Assembly: GCA_903875225.1 (NCBI GenBank)
Contig: CAIQVJ010000019.1
Span: 1-64,000 of the forward strand
Source of the DNA: an uncultured Pseudomonadota bacterium
GTDB lineage: Bacteria > Myxococcota_A > UBA796 > SXON01
Reading direction: 5' to 3'
DNA length: 64,000 nucleotides
A program made the position numbers and the translations under genes. The notes beneath the pieces were generated by a model. That model saw only the letters and a program-made list of their open reading frames with translations. It was not told where the DNA came from and made no database searches. Positions 35,602 through 44,791 of this stretch are shown here, in pieces. How positions within the stretch are numbered: the stretch's first letter is position 1; the number at the start of each line of letters is the position of its first letter.

Positions 35602-36408
35602 ATGCTACGTTTTGTGCTTCTCCCCGCTTCTGCGCTGCTTTTTGCCGGCTGCTTCCCCAAGGGCGTCTCGGATACCGGCGTGCCCCACGACACGTTCGGG
35701 GACACCTCGGGCGACAGTGACACGGACACCGACGCAGACACGGATGCCGATTCGGACTCCGATGCCGACACGGACACCGATGCGGACAGCGACACCGATG
35801 CCGACACGGACACCGATGCGGACAGCGACACCGACGCGGACACCGACACGGACAGCGACTCGGACGCCGACCGTTCCCCGGGTGTGGGGGAGCTCGTCAT
35901 CACCGAGGTGATGTCGAACCCGGACCCGGTGGATGATGCCTACGCCGAGTGGTTCGAGGTCTACAACGCCTCCCCGGACCGGCTCAGCCTCGACGGACTC
36001 ACGCTGTCTGATCTCGGGACGGACTCCTACGTCATCTCCGGCGCGGGCAGCGTCGCGCCCGGCGCCTACTTCGTGATCGGCCGGTCGAGCGATCCCACGC
36101 TCAACGGCGGCGTGACCGTGGACTTCACCCTGCCCGGGGACTCGGGCTTCACGCTCGCGAACGACGACGACGAGATCCTGATCTCGCTGGACACCACGCT
36201 CATCGACGAGATGACCTACCTCGACAACCAGCCCGCCATGAAGGGCCACTCCTGGTCACTCGACGCCAGCATCACCGACGCCACGGGCAACGACGGCAGC
36301 ACCTGGTGGTGTGACGGCACCTCGGTGTTCGGGACCAGCGGGATGCTCGGCACGCCGGGCGCCGCGAACGATCCCTGTACGACCAGCAGCACGAGCGCCA
36401 CGCCGTAG
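35602..36408 (+). CDS. Lipoprotein with Asp-X stalk and lamin-tail domain
   Basis: 268 residues. Lipobox FAGC (Cys17) and AGGAG 6 bp before the ATG support the start. Residues 38-89 are 26 Asp-X dipeptides. The rest is a lamin-tail domain: [43 protein letters not shown]. Eukaryotic lamin-tail domains bind protein partners; bacterial ones are mostly extracellular and of unknown role. The DUF547 gene starts immediately after the TAG, implying one transcript. Confidence 0.85.
   Translation: MLRFVLLPASALLFAGCFPKGVSDTGVPHDTFGDTSGDSDTDTDADTDADSDSDADTDTDADSDTDADTDTDADSDTDADTDTDSDSDADRSPGVGELVITEVMSNPDPVDDAYAEWFEVYNASPDRLSLDGLTLSDLGTDSYVISGAGSVAPGAYFVIGRSSDPTLNGGVTVDFTLPGDSGFTLANDDDEILISLDTTLIDEMTYLDNQPAMKGHSWSLDASITDATGNDGSTWWCDGTSVFGTSGMLGTPGAANDPCTTSSTSATP
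35713..35868 (+). repeat. In-frame hexanucleotide tract encoding 26 Asp-X dipeptides
   Basis: 156 bp of GAC/GAT alternating with ACN, GCN or AGC/TCN codons inside the lamin-tail lipoprotein gene. It is the third such tract in the window and starts 20 codons after the lipobox Cys, as in the others. Confidence 0.85.
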
Positions 36409-37068
36409 GTGACACCCGCCGAGGCGGCCGCCGGGCTGCTCGCCGCTGCCCGGGCCGGGGAGCCCATCGACGAGCAGCGCCTGATGGCGGTCGCGCCTGA
36501 TCTGTTCGCCTCCGACGCCGCGCGGGGCGCGTTCTGGACGAACGTGTACAACGCGGTCGTGCTCGATCGCGTTCGGCAGGGCGTGCTCACCAGCAGCGTG
36601 AAGCGTACTCCCGGCTTTTTCGCGGCCACGCTCGTCAACGTGGGCGGCCGGCCGATCTCGCTCCATGGGATCGAGCACGGGCTCCTGCGCTGCAATCGAC
36701 CGGCGCCCTGGTCGTTCTGGCGCCCGCTTCGCCCTTCCGATCCGCGCGTGGCCTGGATGCTCGCGGTGTTCGATCCGCGCATCCACTTCGCGCTGAACTG
36801 CGGCGCGCGCTCGTGCCCGCCGATCGCGGCCTACGACGAGGCGCGATGGCACGCCCAGCTGGACCTCGCGACGGCGAGCTACCTCGCTACGGAGGCACGG
36901 GCCGAGGGGGAGGCGGTCGTGCTGCCCGCGCTCATGAGGCTGTACGCCCGCGATTTTCCCGACCCCCGCGCGTTCGCTGCGCAGCACGCGACCACTCCCG
37001 TCCGCGCTCGCCTCCTCGCGGGGGCGCCGGTCCGGTGGGGCACCTACGACTGGACGATCGGCGGCTGA
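36409..37068 (+). CDS. DUF547 protein
   Basis: 219 residues from a GTG directly after the preceding stop. DUF547 hallmarks are the FWTNVYNAVVLD block (about 42-53), SLHGIEHGLLR (about 84-94), DPRIHFALNCGARSCPPI (about 124-141) and a C-terminal LYARDF. The conserved His and Cys residues suggest a catalytic papain-like site, but no activity is established. There is no signal peptide. It is co-directional with the lamin-tail lipoprotein gene and convergent, with no gap, with the next large lipoprotein gene. Confidence 0.85.
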   Translation: MTPAEAAAGLLAAARAGEPIDEQRLMAVAPDLFASDAARGAFWTNVYNAVVLDRVRQGVLTSSVKRTPGFFAATLVNVGGRPISLHGIEHGLLRCNRPAPWSFWRPLRPSDPRVAWMLAVFDPRIHFALNCGARSCPPIAAYDEARWHAQLDLATASYLATEARAEGEAVVLPALMRLYARDFPDPRAFAAQHATTPVRARLLAGAPVRWGTYDWTIGG

Positions 37069-38994
37069 TCAGGTGCCGGTGCAGGTGTAGGTCACGTCGA
37101 TGATGTCGGTGTCAGCGCCGCCCATGCAGTCTGTCGCCGTGAGGGTGACCTCCACGGTCTCCGAGACCGACGTGCTGGCCGACGTGGGAGCCACGCCGGA
37201 GACGGTGAGGGTGGTGCTCGAGCCGGACGACGCCGAGAGCGAGCCGTAGGTGCTTCCGCTGGTGACCGACCAGGCGTAGAGCAGCGTGTCGCCTTCCGGG
37301 TCGGTGGAGCCCGTGGCGTCGAGCGTGTACGACGAGTTCGTGCACGTGTCGCAGTCCCACGAGGCGCCGTAGCTGATGGGATCGCAGTTCGCCGAGCCGC
37401 TGCCTGTCTGGTCGGCGCCCGCGTTCGCGATCGGATCGGTGTTCATGGAGCGCGGCGTGACCGTGACGGTGGTGCTCGCCGGCAGTGAGTCGCAGCCCCC
37501 GTCGTTCACGGTGAGCGAGAAGGTGTAGTCGCCCGGGATGTCCGGATTGAAGGTGGGCTGGACGTCTGCAGTGGTCGTGATGTCCGCTGTCGTGCGGACC
37601 GAGCCCGTCGGCGCGCTGGTCAGCGACCAGTCGTAGGTGAGCGCAGCCCCCTGGGGGTCGACCGAGTGGGAGCCATCGAGGGTGAACGACGAGCACGAGA
37701 GGTGACTGGTGCCGAGGGCGTGAGCATCGGCAGTGGGGGCCTGCTCTGCGACCCCGTCGCAGTCGTGATCCACCGCCGGGTCGCTTTCATAGGCCCCGGG
37801 GTAGATCGTCGCGTCCCCATCGTTGCAGTCGCCCATGTCGCCGGTGTACCCGTCGCCGTCGTGGTCCACGGTGCTGCAGTACTCGTTCTCCACGCCGGGG
37901 GAGCCCTTGTCGCCGTTGGTGAACCCCCAGGGCTGGGTTGCTGCGCACCACAGCCTCGGGTTGTCGTTCAGCGTGGCGCTGTGGATGCCATAGTCGGTGC
38001 CGAGCGATGCGCCCTGGGGGTCGGGCATCGTGACGCCGTCGTCCCAGGTCACGGTGTCGATCGTCGTCGCACCTGCGATGATCGAGAGCTCGTCGGACTC
38101 GTTGGACAGCGAGATGTCCGAGTACTGGTAGTCGACCGCTACGTCGCCGTTGTCGGCCCCGTTGCTGCTTGCGCCGAGCACGAGGAACTCGCCGGGGGCG
38201 AACGTGATGCTGCTGGTGCTGGTGATCTGGTGGCTGTTGTCGTTCGTGACGATCATGAGCCCGTTGATCGTCAGGTTTCGGGAGGAGTTGTTGTAGAGCT
38301 CGATCCACTCGCCGTAGGGGTCGATGACGGCGCCCGGGTTGTTCATGACCTCGGTGATGACGAGGTCGTTCGCGCGCCAGCTGCCTTCGTCGGCGATGCC
38401 GTCGCAGTCGTTGTCCACGCCGTCGCCTTCCTGCTCGGGGGCGCCGGGGTTCGTGGAGGCGGTGTGGTCGTCGCAATCCGCCTGGGTGGTGCTGGTGCCG
38501 CACTGCGTGTAGCCGTCGGTGTCCAGATCGTAGCCTTCGTCGATCTGCCCGTCACCGTCGTTGTCCACGCCGTCGCACAGCTCCGTGCCCACGCAGTCCG
38601 CGATGCCGTTGCCGTCGCTGTCTGCGAAGTCCTCGTCGACGAGGCCGTCGCCGTCGTTGTCGAGCCCGTCGCAGTCCTCCACGTCGAGGCAGTCTGCGGT
38701 GCCGTCACCATCGGTGTCCGGCAATCCCTCGTCGACGAGGTCGTTGCAGTTGTTGTCCTTCCCGTCGCAGTCCTCGACGTGCCCGGTGTAGACGGCAGGG
38801 TCGGTGTCGTCGCAGTCGCCGTCGGCAGTCGTGACGCCGTCGCCGTCAGCATCGACGGGCGGGGTGTACGTGTCGTCGGTGGTGGTCTGACTGTCGTCCG
38901 CGTTGCTGTGCGGCGACGTGTCCTTTCCCGGACATCCCGTCAGGGCAAAGGCGAGGACACAGGGCGTGAGGCCGATGAGGTGAGAGACGCGCAT
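37069..38994 (-). CDS. Lipoprotein with MopE-type repeats, lamin-tail and two PKD-like domains
   Basis: 641 residues. The ATG at 38994 gives a signal peptide with lipobox LTGC (Cys21). Residues 48-215 hold calcium repeats of the kind DADGDGVTTADGDCDD and EDCDGKDNNCNDLVDEG. A lamin-tail domain follows (about 218-370: LVITEVMNNP, EWIELYNNS), then one more MopE repeat and two PKD-like beta-sandwiches (LSCSSFTLDGSHSVDPQG and YTLDATGSTDPEGD). It has no Asp-X stalk, unlike the other two lamin-tail lipoproteins of the window. It is probably a surface protein. tRNA-Gly lies upstream on the other strand. Confidence 0.87.
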   Translation of the reverse strand: MRVSHLIGLTPCVLAFALTGCPGKDTSPHSNADDSQTTTDDTYTPPVDADGDGVTTADGDCDDTDPAVYTGHVEDCDGKDNNCNDLVDEGLPDTDGDGTADCLDVEDCDGLDNDGDGLVDEDFADSDGNGIADCVGTELCDGVDNDGDGQIDEGYDLDTDGYTQCGTSTTQADCDDHTASTNPGAPEQEGDGVDNDCDGIADEGSWRANDLVITEVMNNPGAVIDPYGEWIELYNNSSRNLTINGLMIVTNDNSHQITSTSSITFAPGEFLVLGASSNGADNGDVAVDYQYSDISLSNESDELSIIAGATTIDTVTWDDGVTMPDPQGASLGTDYGIHSATLNDNPRLWCAATQPWGFTNGDKGSPGVENEYCSTVDHDGDGYTGDMGDCNDGDATIYPGAYESDPAVDHDCDGVAEQAPTADAHALGTSHLSCSSFTLDGSHSVDPQGAALTYDWSLTSAPTGSVRTTADITTTADVQPTFNPDIPGDYTFSLTVNDGGCDSLPASTTVTVTPRSMNTDPIANAGADQTGSGSANCDPISYGASWDCDTCTNSSYTLDATGSTDPEGDTLLYAWSVTSGSTYGSLSASSGSSTTLTVSGVAPTSASTSVSETVEVTLTATDCMGGADTDIIDVTYTCTGT

Positions 38995-39157
38995 CCAGAC
39001 TCCGAGGACCGTCGCAGCGGCGTTGCACAGGGTGGTACTGCCAATAGCGTACCATACACGATTCGTAGTCCGTTCGGGCCGGAGAAGCACCCCGGCGGCG
39101 CATCCTGCGCGAATTTTGCTTGACGTCGGGCCCGGTCCGGTTAAATGGCTGGGGCTT

Positions 39158-39233
<76 letters not shown>

Positions 39234-39240
39234 TTTTCCG

Positions 39241-39276
39241 AAAGGCCCGTCGTCACCGGCGGGCCTTTTCGTTTTT
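39241..39276 (+). terminator. Rho-independent terminator after tRNA-Gly
   Basis: AAAGGCCCG pairs with CGGGCCTTT (39241-39249 and 39260-39268) around a GC-rich loop, followed by TTTTCGTTTTT. It sits 7 bp after the tRNA. Confidence 0.9.
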
Positions 39277-39453
39277 GCCGTTCGGCCCGGGGGCGTGGGG
39301 GGTCACCCCCACACAGAACCGGCCGGCGGATCGCGTCTCCGGCCGATTTTTCGGCCGGGACCGAGCCGCAGGCAAAAGACGTGGAGTCGGTACTCCGTCT
39401 CCGCGTCGTTTGCCGTTCGGCCCGGGGGCGTGGGGGTTCACCCCCACACAGAA
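39274..39453. repeat. Pair of 45-bp direct repeats with internal hairpins
   Basis: Copies at 39274-39318 and 39409-39453 match at 44 of 45 bases. Each contains the perfect hairpin GTGGGGG-NTCA-CCCCCAC; the only difference is the first loop base. Between them lies an 8-bp hairpin with a TTTT loop (39339-39358). The 329-bp stretch from the tRNA end to the next gene at 39563 has no convincing coding frame; besides these hairpins and the tRNA terminator I see nothing in it. Confidence 0.85.
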
Positions 39454-39562
39454 GAAGACGGACGGGACGAGCGGAGCCCGAGACCTCGCTTTGGGAGGTC
39501 GGCCACCGGAGGGGCTCCACTCGCTCCGTCCTGCATCTACGCTACACGCGGACCGGCACGGG

Positions 39563-40213
39563 TCATCCCCCGGTGGGGAGGTGCAACAAAAAGAGAGGAT
39601 TCAAGACATACTGCCCGTCGGGTGGCGGTAGTGTCGCGACATCGTCCCCAGCGAGATCATCGGGGGTCCCGGCGTAGCCGAAGGCCGACACGTCGGAGGT
39701 CTCGTCGTCGGGCGCTCGGGTGAACGCGCCGAGCAGCGAGGAGGCGACGTCCGAGAGCCCGCTCGGGCCAAGCTGCGCCCGCACGTCGGCGGGGAGCTCG
39801 CCGATGCCGAGGCCGATGGGGCTGGGGAGCTGCGCGCAGTCGTCTGCGGTGGGCGTGAGCGGCACGTTGAGCCAGAGCGACACGGAAGCGTCGGGCGATG
39901 TCGCCTCCACAGCCGCGCTCACGTCCTGCGGGAGCTCGCAGACCACGGTGACCAGGTCGGCGTCGACGACGATGAGCGTGAGCTGGCTCAAGCTGGGGAC
40001 GCCATCGGTCACGTCGATGACCGCGCGGGGCGTGAACCAGGAGGGCTCCGCGGGCGGCGCGGAGTCGGAGTCCAGGGAATCGCCCCCGGCGGTATCGTTC
40101 CAGTGACCGGTGTTGTCGGACGCCTTGAGCGAATTGTCTGTGGAGCATGCCACGAGCGCGCATGCCATCCACCCGGCCGCGAAGGCGGAGATGGAGATCG
40201 GGAAACGAGTCAT
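39563..40213 (-). CDS. Lipoprotein of unknown function
   Basis: 216 residues. The ATG at 40213 gives a signal peptide with lipobox VAC (Cys23). A short acidic linker (about 24-50) precedes a beta-rich domain (TPRAVIDVTDGVPSLSQLTLI) with two Cys. No family recognised. It follows another lipoprotein gene by 43 bp, and that one overlaps a large TPR gene, so all three may be one operon. Confidence 0.75.
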   Translation of the reverse strand: MTRFPISISAFAAGWMACALVACSTDNSLKASDNTGHWNDTAGGDSLDSDSAPPAEPSWFTPRAVIDVTDGVPSLSQLTLIVVDADLVTVVCELPQDVSAAVEATSPDASVSLWLNVPLTPTADDCAQLPSPIGLGIGELPADVRAQLGPSGLSDVASSLLGAFTRAPDDETSDVSAFGYAGTPDDLAGDDVATLPPPDGQYVLNPLFLLHLPTGG

Positions 40214-40256
40214 CGGTGCACCCTGATCGGCCCTGACCCTGCGGCGCACGTTCATC

Positions 40257-40832
40257 TTAGCTCGAAGATCCGGCGCTTGTCAGGTCCCATGCATACGCCG
40301 GCCACAATGTGTAGGTCTGTCCTGGGTTCCAGCCCGGAGGCCCGGCCTCTCCCGCACCGTCGAGCCCCAGGTCCCAGGCGAGTCCGTACGAGGTGAGCTC
40401 CACGCCATCGAAGCTCGCGTACCAGCCGAGGGAGCGGCCCTCGTGGGGGTCGAGATCTGCGAGGCCCTCGTCCACCGGGCCGATCGCCATGGCCACGGGC
40501 AGGGTGTAGGACGGGTCCGCGGCCAGCGCAGCGTCGCAGTCGCTGTCGATCTCGTCGACCGTGAGCGTGTAGGCGACGGTGCAGCCCACACAGCCGGGCA
40601 GGGGCGCCGCAGTGGTGCCCGTGACGGCCTGGGAGCGGGCACAGACGAACGCGGCATCCTTCTTCGCCTTTCCCCAGGACTCGGTGAAGAACGACCAGGC
40701 CTGGACCCCTTGCAGGCCAGCTGTTCCTGGCGTGACGGCGCCGGCCTGGATCGCCCATGCCGGCTCCTTCGATGCGCATCCGGTCGAGAGCAGCGCGGGG
40801 CAGACCAGGGCGATGAGGAGGTAGCGTTTCAC
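40257..40832 (-). CDS. Lipoprotein of unknown function
   Basis: 191 residues with signal peptide and lipobox STGC (Cys19). Four further Cys include a CVGC pair near residue 83, which could form disulfides outside the membrane. No family is recognised. The start overlaps the end of the large TPR gene by 4 bp, so the two are translationally coupled. Confidence 0.78.
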   Translation of the reverse strand: MKRYLLIALVCPALLSTGCASKEPAWAIQAGAVTPGTAGLQGVQAWSFFTESWGKAKKDAAFVCARSQAVTGTTAAPLPGCVGCTVAYTLTVDEIDSDCDAALAADPSYTLPVAMAIGPVDEGLADLDPHEGRSLGWYASFDGVELTSYGLAWDLGLDGAGEAGPPGWNPGQTYTLWPAYAWDLTSAGSSS

Positions 40833-43606
40833 GGGGTCCTGGAGGTGGCCACCCGGATTGCCACCCGCTCTGCGCGGGGGCCGGACGGCGCCAATGCGAG
40901 GTAGCTATGCCACGACCGTGAGGAGCGCGACATCGGGTCGGCGGCATCTTCGTAGAACCGGCCGCGCTCGTACCAGGCCAGGGCGATCTCCGGCCCGAGG
41001 GCGACCGCGCGGTCGAAGTGCTGTGCTGCCAGCACCCGTTCGCCTGCCAGTTCGTAGGCGCGCGCCAGCGAGAGGTGGACGTACGGGTCGTCCCCGCAGC
41101 ACCCGATCAGGCCCTGTGCGGCGTGGTCCAGCTGCGAGGGGGGCGCGAGCTCCGCGGCCAGCCCGCGAACCCGGAGCTGCAGCGCAGACTCGAACGCGGA
41201 GCCCGGCCGGGAGGGGATCGGCATCGACGCCGCTTCGTTCACCCTGGCGAGCGCGTCGGGCTGCAGGGACTGCACGGCTGCGAGCGCGGTGGCCGAAGCC
41301 CGCAGCGCGCTCGGGTCCCCCTCCGGAACCGCCTCGTTGGACCCGGCGCTCGCAGCGACGATCGCGCGCAAGGTCTGCGCCTTGTCGGGCGCAGTGCTGG
41401 CACGGCTGGTCACCAGCCGGTCGGCCTCCTGGATCCTGTCCAGGTCCAGGAGCGTGAGCACCTGGGCGACCCAGACGCGCTCGTCGAAGGTCGCGATGCC
41501 GTCGAGCTCCCCGAGGGCATCCAGGAGGCGGCCGCTCGCACGCTCGTTGTCTGCGACGACGAGGTGCAGGTCTACGTTCTGGCCATCCCGCTGCAGGCCT
41601 TCCCGCGCGAGCGTGAGCGCGCGGTCGGGCACGCCGGCGTCGAGGAGCGCGCGCACCCGAAGCGCTGTCGCCTCGCCAGCGAGCCGCGGCGGGATCGTCC
41701 GGTCCTGGACGTAGGCGCGGGCGACTTCGGCGGTGTCCTGGGTCGGGTCTGCGAGCGTGAACAGCAGGAGACGTGCCCGGGCGTGTGTGGGCGACGTGGC
41801 GAGGACGTCCCGCACGAGGGAGAGCGCGGGTGCACGTAGGCCAGCGGCGGCCAGCGCCATCGCCCGCCCAAGGCGGTAACGGGGGGCGCCCGGCCGCTCC
41901 AGGTCGGCCAGGACGTCATTCGCCCGGTCGGCGTCGCCATCGCCCGCCCGCAGCGCGATGCGGCTCACGAGGAGACGCTCCTCGTCATCCCCGGGCTCCT
42001 CTTTGCCCAGCGCTGCCGCAGCACCTCGCGGGTTGCCGAGCGCGAGTGCGATCTCCGCAGCCAGCATCGCGCGGCGGTGGGTGTCGAACCGGCCCTCGTC
42101 GAGCGTCTGCCGGGCGAGAAGGAGCCGCGCGGGGTCCCCGTTGAACTCGGACCAGATCACCAGCTCCAGCTCCGCGAGCTCCGCCGGAGCCCCGCGGGCG
42201 GTCAGGTCGGACTCTGCCTGCAGCAGCACGGCAAGGTCGTCGGTGCAGAGCGCGTTGAGCAGGTCCGCCCGAGCCGTGCTGCGGGTGCGCGCGAGGATTG
42301 CGGGCAGCACGAGGGCCAGGACTGCGACCCCCGCGAGCAGCAGGACCAGGAGCACGGCGCCGACCCAGAGCGGATGAATCAGGCGCCTCGTCGGGGGCGG
42401 CTCCTCCATCACCGGGGCTGGGGTGGGCGGGGGAGGGGGGGGTTTTTTCTGGACCGGGGTGGGATGGCGCTCGACGACCTCGATGGGGGAGGACGGCGTC
42501 GCCGCTGCTGGGGAGTTCACCGGCGACTCCGATCGGGCGAGGAGCACCACGCTCTCGTCCTCCTCCTCGAGCGCGTCGGCGTCGCCCATGTCCGGCGCGG
42601 GCGCCATGCCCATGGAGGCCTGGTACTCCCGCAGGTTGAACGTCTCGCGCAGCCGGTCGGTCTCCTCGCGGCGCCGGTGGGTCTGGATGTCCTCTCCGGG
42701 ACGGAGGACGAGCAGGATCTGGGTGTCCCCGCCACCGCCTGTCAGGCTCACCCGGTCTGCATCGTCAGGCTCCTTCCCGGCCCTCTGCATCTCGTCGCGG
42801 GTCGCCATGCCGGAGACAGCGGTGTTCTCCAGCGGATCGTCGTCCGTGAGGGGCGACTCGCTGCCTTTGAACAGGGAAGGAAAATTGTGATCTGCGGGCT
42901 CGTCTGCCAGCTCGGCGAGCATCCGCGCGCGGGTGGATGCATCCACGCTCTCGGTGTGCTCGGGCTCGTCAGGCAGGTCGGGGAGCTGGAGCACCAGCAC
43001 GGGGATGGCGGTGGCGAGCACCTCTGCGAGCGGCGGGCCGGCGGAGAGATCGCCGGCGATGCCCCAAAGCAGGGCCCGCGCCCGGGGGTTCGTGGGGTCC
43101 TGGCGTCGGATGCGTTCGAGGATGCCCGCGGCGCGGGTGAAGCTCCCCGTGGCGCAGAATCGCTCGGCGAGCGCGATCAGCTGGGCCGGGCTGCCCTCGC
43201 GCTCCACCTGCCGGGCGCTCGTTTCGGGCGGGACGAAGTCGGCTGCCGCGCGGGCGGTCAAGCCGGCGGCCTCTGCCGAGCCGGCGGCGACGAGCTCCGC
43301 GAGGGGACCTCGCGCACGCTCCTTCCAGCCGCGTTCGAGGAAGATCAGGACGAGGAGCGCCAGGGCCTCGAGATCCTGCGGGTTCGCTTCGAGCACCTCG
43401 CGCACACGGAGCGTGGCGCGGTCCATCAGTCGAAGGTCAAAAAATGCCCGCGCTGCCGCCATCCTGGCCTTGATCGACGGCGTTCCGTTCGAGGTCCATG
43501 CCTCAACCACGCGAACCACTCCGACGTGATCCTTCCGAAATACCAAGGCCCCGACTGCATCGTCGAGCTGCCGGTCCGGGGGAAATGGCGTGGGGAGTGA
43601 GGACAA
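40829..43606 (-). CDS. Large TPR protein with a central membrane helix
   Basis: About 925 residues. An N-terminal TPR-like region (1-200), an acidic/Pro-rich linker (about 230-415, including a PPPPPP run), one membrane helix (about 420-445), and a long C-terminal TPR region (about 450-925) that probably lies outside the cytoplasm. The start is a TTG at 43606, uncertain; a GTG a few codons inside is possible. It precedes two lipoprotein genes that may be its partners, and is divergent from the enoyl-CoA hydratase gene. Confidence 0.8.
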   Translation of the reverse strand: MSSLPTPFPPDRQLDDAVGALVFRKDHVGVVRVVEAWTSNGTPSIKARMAAARAFFDLRLMDRATLRVREVLEANPQDLEALALLVLIFLERGWKERARGPLAELVAAGSAEAAGLTARAAADFVPPETSARQVEREGSPAQLIALAERFCATGSFTRAAGILERIRRQDPTNPRARALLWGIAGDLSAGPPLAEVLATAIPVLVLQLPDLPDEPEHTESVDASTRARMLAELADEPADHNFPSLFKGSESPLTDDDPLENTAVSGMATRDEMQRAGKEPDDADRVSLTGGGGDTQILLVLRPGEDIQTHRRREETDRLRETFNLREYQASMGMAPAPDMGDADALEEEDESVVLLARSESPVNSPAAATPSSPIEVVERHPTPVQKKPPPPPPTPAPVMEEPPPTRRLIHPLWVGAVLLVLLLAGVAVLALVLPAILARTRSTARADLLNALCTDDLAVLLQAESDLTARGAPAELAELELVIWSEFNGDPARLLLARQTLDEGRFDTHRRAMLAAEIALALGNPRGAAAALGKEEPGDDEERLLVSRIALRAGDGDADRANDVLADLERPGAPRYRLGRAMALAAAGLRAPALSLVRDVLATSPTHARARLLLFTLADPTQDTAEVARAYVQDRTIPPRLAGEATALRVRALLDAGVPDRALTLAREGLQRDGQNVDLHLVVADNERASGRLLDALGELDGIATFDERVWVAQVLTLLDLDRIQEADRLVTSRASTAPDKAQTLRAIVAASAGSNEAVPEGDPSALRASATALAAVQSLQPDALARVNEAASMPIPSRPGSAFESALQLRVRGLAAELAPPSQLDHAAQGLIGCCGDDPYVHLSLARAYELAGERVLAAQHFDRAVALGPEIALAWYERGRFYEDAADPMSRSSRSWHSYLALAPSGPRAERVAIRVATSRTP

Positions 43607-43614
43607 GGGGCCAG

Positions 43615-43624
43615 AGTATATATG
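43615..43624. promoter_or_regulatory. TATA-rich patch between divergent genes
   Basis: GAGTATATATGG is the only AT-rich patch in the 46 bp between the TPR gene and the enoyl-CoA hydratase gene. It could serve as a -10 element in either direction, about 30 nt upstream of the ATG at 43653. No clear -35 is visible. Confidence 0.3.
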
Positions 43625-43652
43625 GTTTTGGGCGCCGGGTTAGATACCCCGG

Positions 43653-44480
43653 ATGTCCCACCCTGTGCTTGAGTCATTGCAGCTTGTGGTCGATGGTGAC
43701 GTGGCGACCCTCGCCTTCCACCACGGCAAGGCCAACGAGATGGGAGCCGCCGAGCTGCGGGACTTCGAACGCGTCTGCGGCTTTCTGGAGTCCGGCGCCG
43801 TCCGGGCGCTGGTGTGCACTTCCCGCAGGGTGAGCTCGCGGGGAACCCCGATCTTCATCTCCGGTGCGAACGTCACCGAGCGCGTCGGCTGGTCGACCGA
43901 CGAGATCAAGGCCCACGTGCGGTGGCAGCGCGCTGTGCTGGGGCGCCTCCGCCGCGTCCCCGTCTTTCACGTGGCGGTCATCGACGGGCTCGCGCTCGGA
44001 TGGGGCGCCGAGTTCACCCTCAGCTGCGACTACCGGATCGCCGGTCCGAACGCCCGGTTCGGGCTCCCCGAGACGGGTCTCGGCATCCTCCCCGGCGCAG
44101 GCGGATCCTCGGAGCTCTCCGCGCGCATCGGGGTGAACCAGGCGCTACGGCTCGGGATGAGCGGCGAGCAGATCGACGCGGACGAGGCCGTACGCATCGG
44201 TCTGGCGGACGAGCGGTGCGACTCGCTCGAGGCCGGGCTGGCGCGGGCGTTGTCGCTGGCGGCGCTGGTGGCCAGGCGCTCGCCCACGTCGGTCGCCGCC
44301 TACAAGTCGGCGGTGCTCGGCACGCTGGGCGTTTCAGGGCCGGAGCGCGAGGCGGTGGAGGCCGCGGCGTACGAGCACTGCGTCGACGGGGGAGATGCCG
44401 CGATCGGTCGCGAGCACTTCGCCGCGATCACCGCGGGCCGGGTCGTGCCCTGGGGTGCGTTCCGGCCCTGGTCGCGGTGA
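43653..44480 (+). CDS. Enoyl-CoA hydratase/isomerase (crotonase) family protein
   Basis: 275 residues. The crotonase fold is clear: IFISGANVTE (oxyanion region), VFHVAVIDGLALGWGAEFTLSCDYRIAG, and FGLPETGLGILPGAGGSSEL. The Glu in LPETGLG stands at the second catalytic position; GWGAEF lacks the first hydratase Glu pair as in isomerase-like members, so the reaction cannot be fixed. It probably works on acyl-CoA in the cytoplasm. It overlaps the next tiny lipoprotein gene by 4 bp, although their roles look unrelated. Confidence 0.85.
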   Translation: MSHPVLESLQLVVDGDVATLAFHHGKANEMGAAELRDFERVCGFLESGAVRALVCTSRRVSSRGTPIFISGANVTERVGWSTDEIKAHVRWQRAVLGRLRRVPVFHVAVIDGLALGWGAEFTLSCDYRIAGPNARFGLPETGLGILPGAGGSSELSARIGVNQALRLGMSGEQIDADEAVRIGLADERCDSLEAGLARALSLAALVARRSPTSVAAYKSAVLGTLGVSGPEREAVEAAAYEHCVDGGDAAIGREHFAAITAGRVVPWGAFRPWSR

Positions 44481-44791
44481 TCGTCGCGCTGCTGCTCGCG
44501 CTCGGGGGCTGCGCCCGCGCGCCCGGGATCGCGGGGTGCGCCTCGCTCGACGGCGCCGAACTCGAGGACTGCCGCTTTGCCGAGTCGAAGAAGGTCGCTG
44601 CCGACCCTGTGGCCCTGCAGGCGGCGCTCGACGCAATCCCCGATCCGCTCTCGCGGGACCTGGTGCTCGTCCGCCTCGCGTTCGACACCCCGTCCTCGTC
44701 CGGCCAGCTCTGTACGCGGGTGACCACGCCGGTGGGCAAGCAGCGCTGCCAGCAGATCATCGGGCGGCCCCACCTGCGGGGCGGGCGGTGA
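44477..44791 (+). CDS. Tiny lipoprotein
   Basis: 104 residues from a GTG that overlaps the previous stop (GTGA). Signal MIVALLLALGGC gives a lipidated Cys12. The mature part has five more Cys, including GCASLDGAELEDCRF and GKQRCQQI, and probably forms disulfides. Not assigned to a family. Its stop overlaps the GTG start of folK in the same way, so it is a small gene nested in a coupled three-gene chain. Confidence 0.75.
   Translation: MIVALLLALGGCARAPGIAGCASLDGAELEDCRFAESKKVAADPVALQAALDAIPDPLSRDLVLVRLAFDTPSSSGQLCTRVTTPVGKQRCQQIIGRPHLRGGR

Noticed and set aside
39234..39562. Several overlapping open frames behind tRNA-Gly
   Set aside because: They are rich in Arg, Pro and Gly, change character across the hairpin repeats and show no start with a ribosome site.
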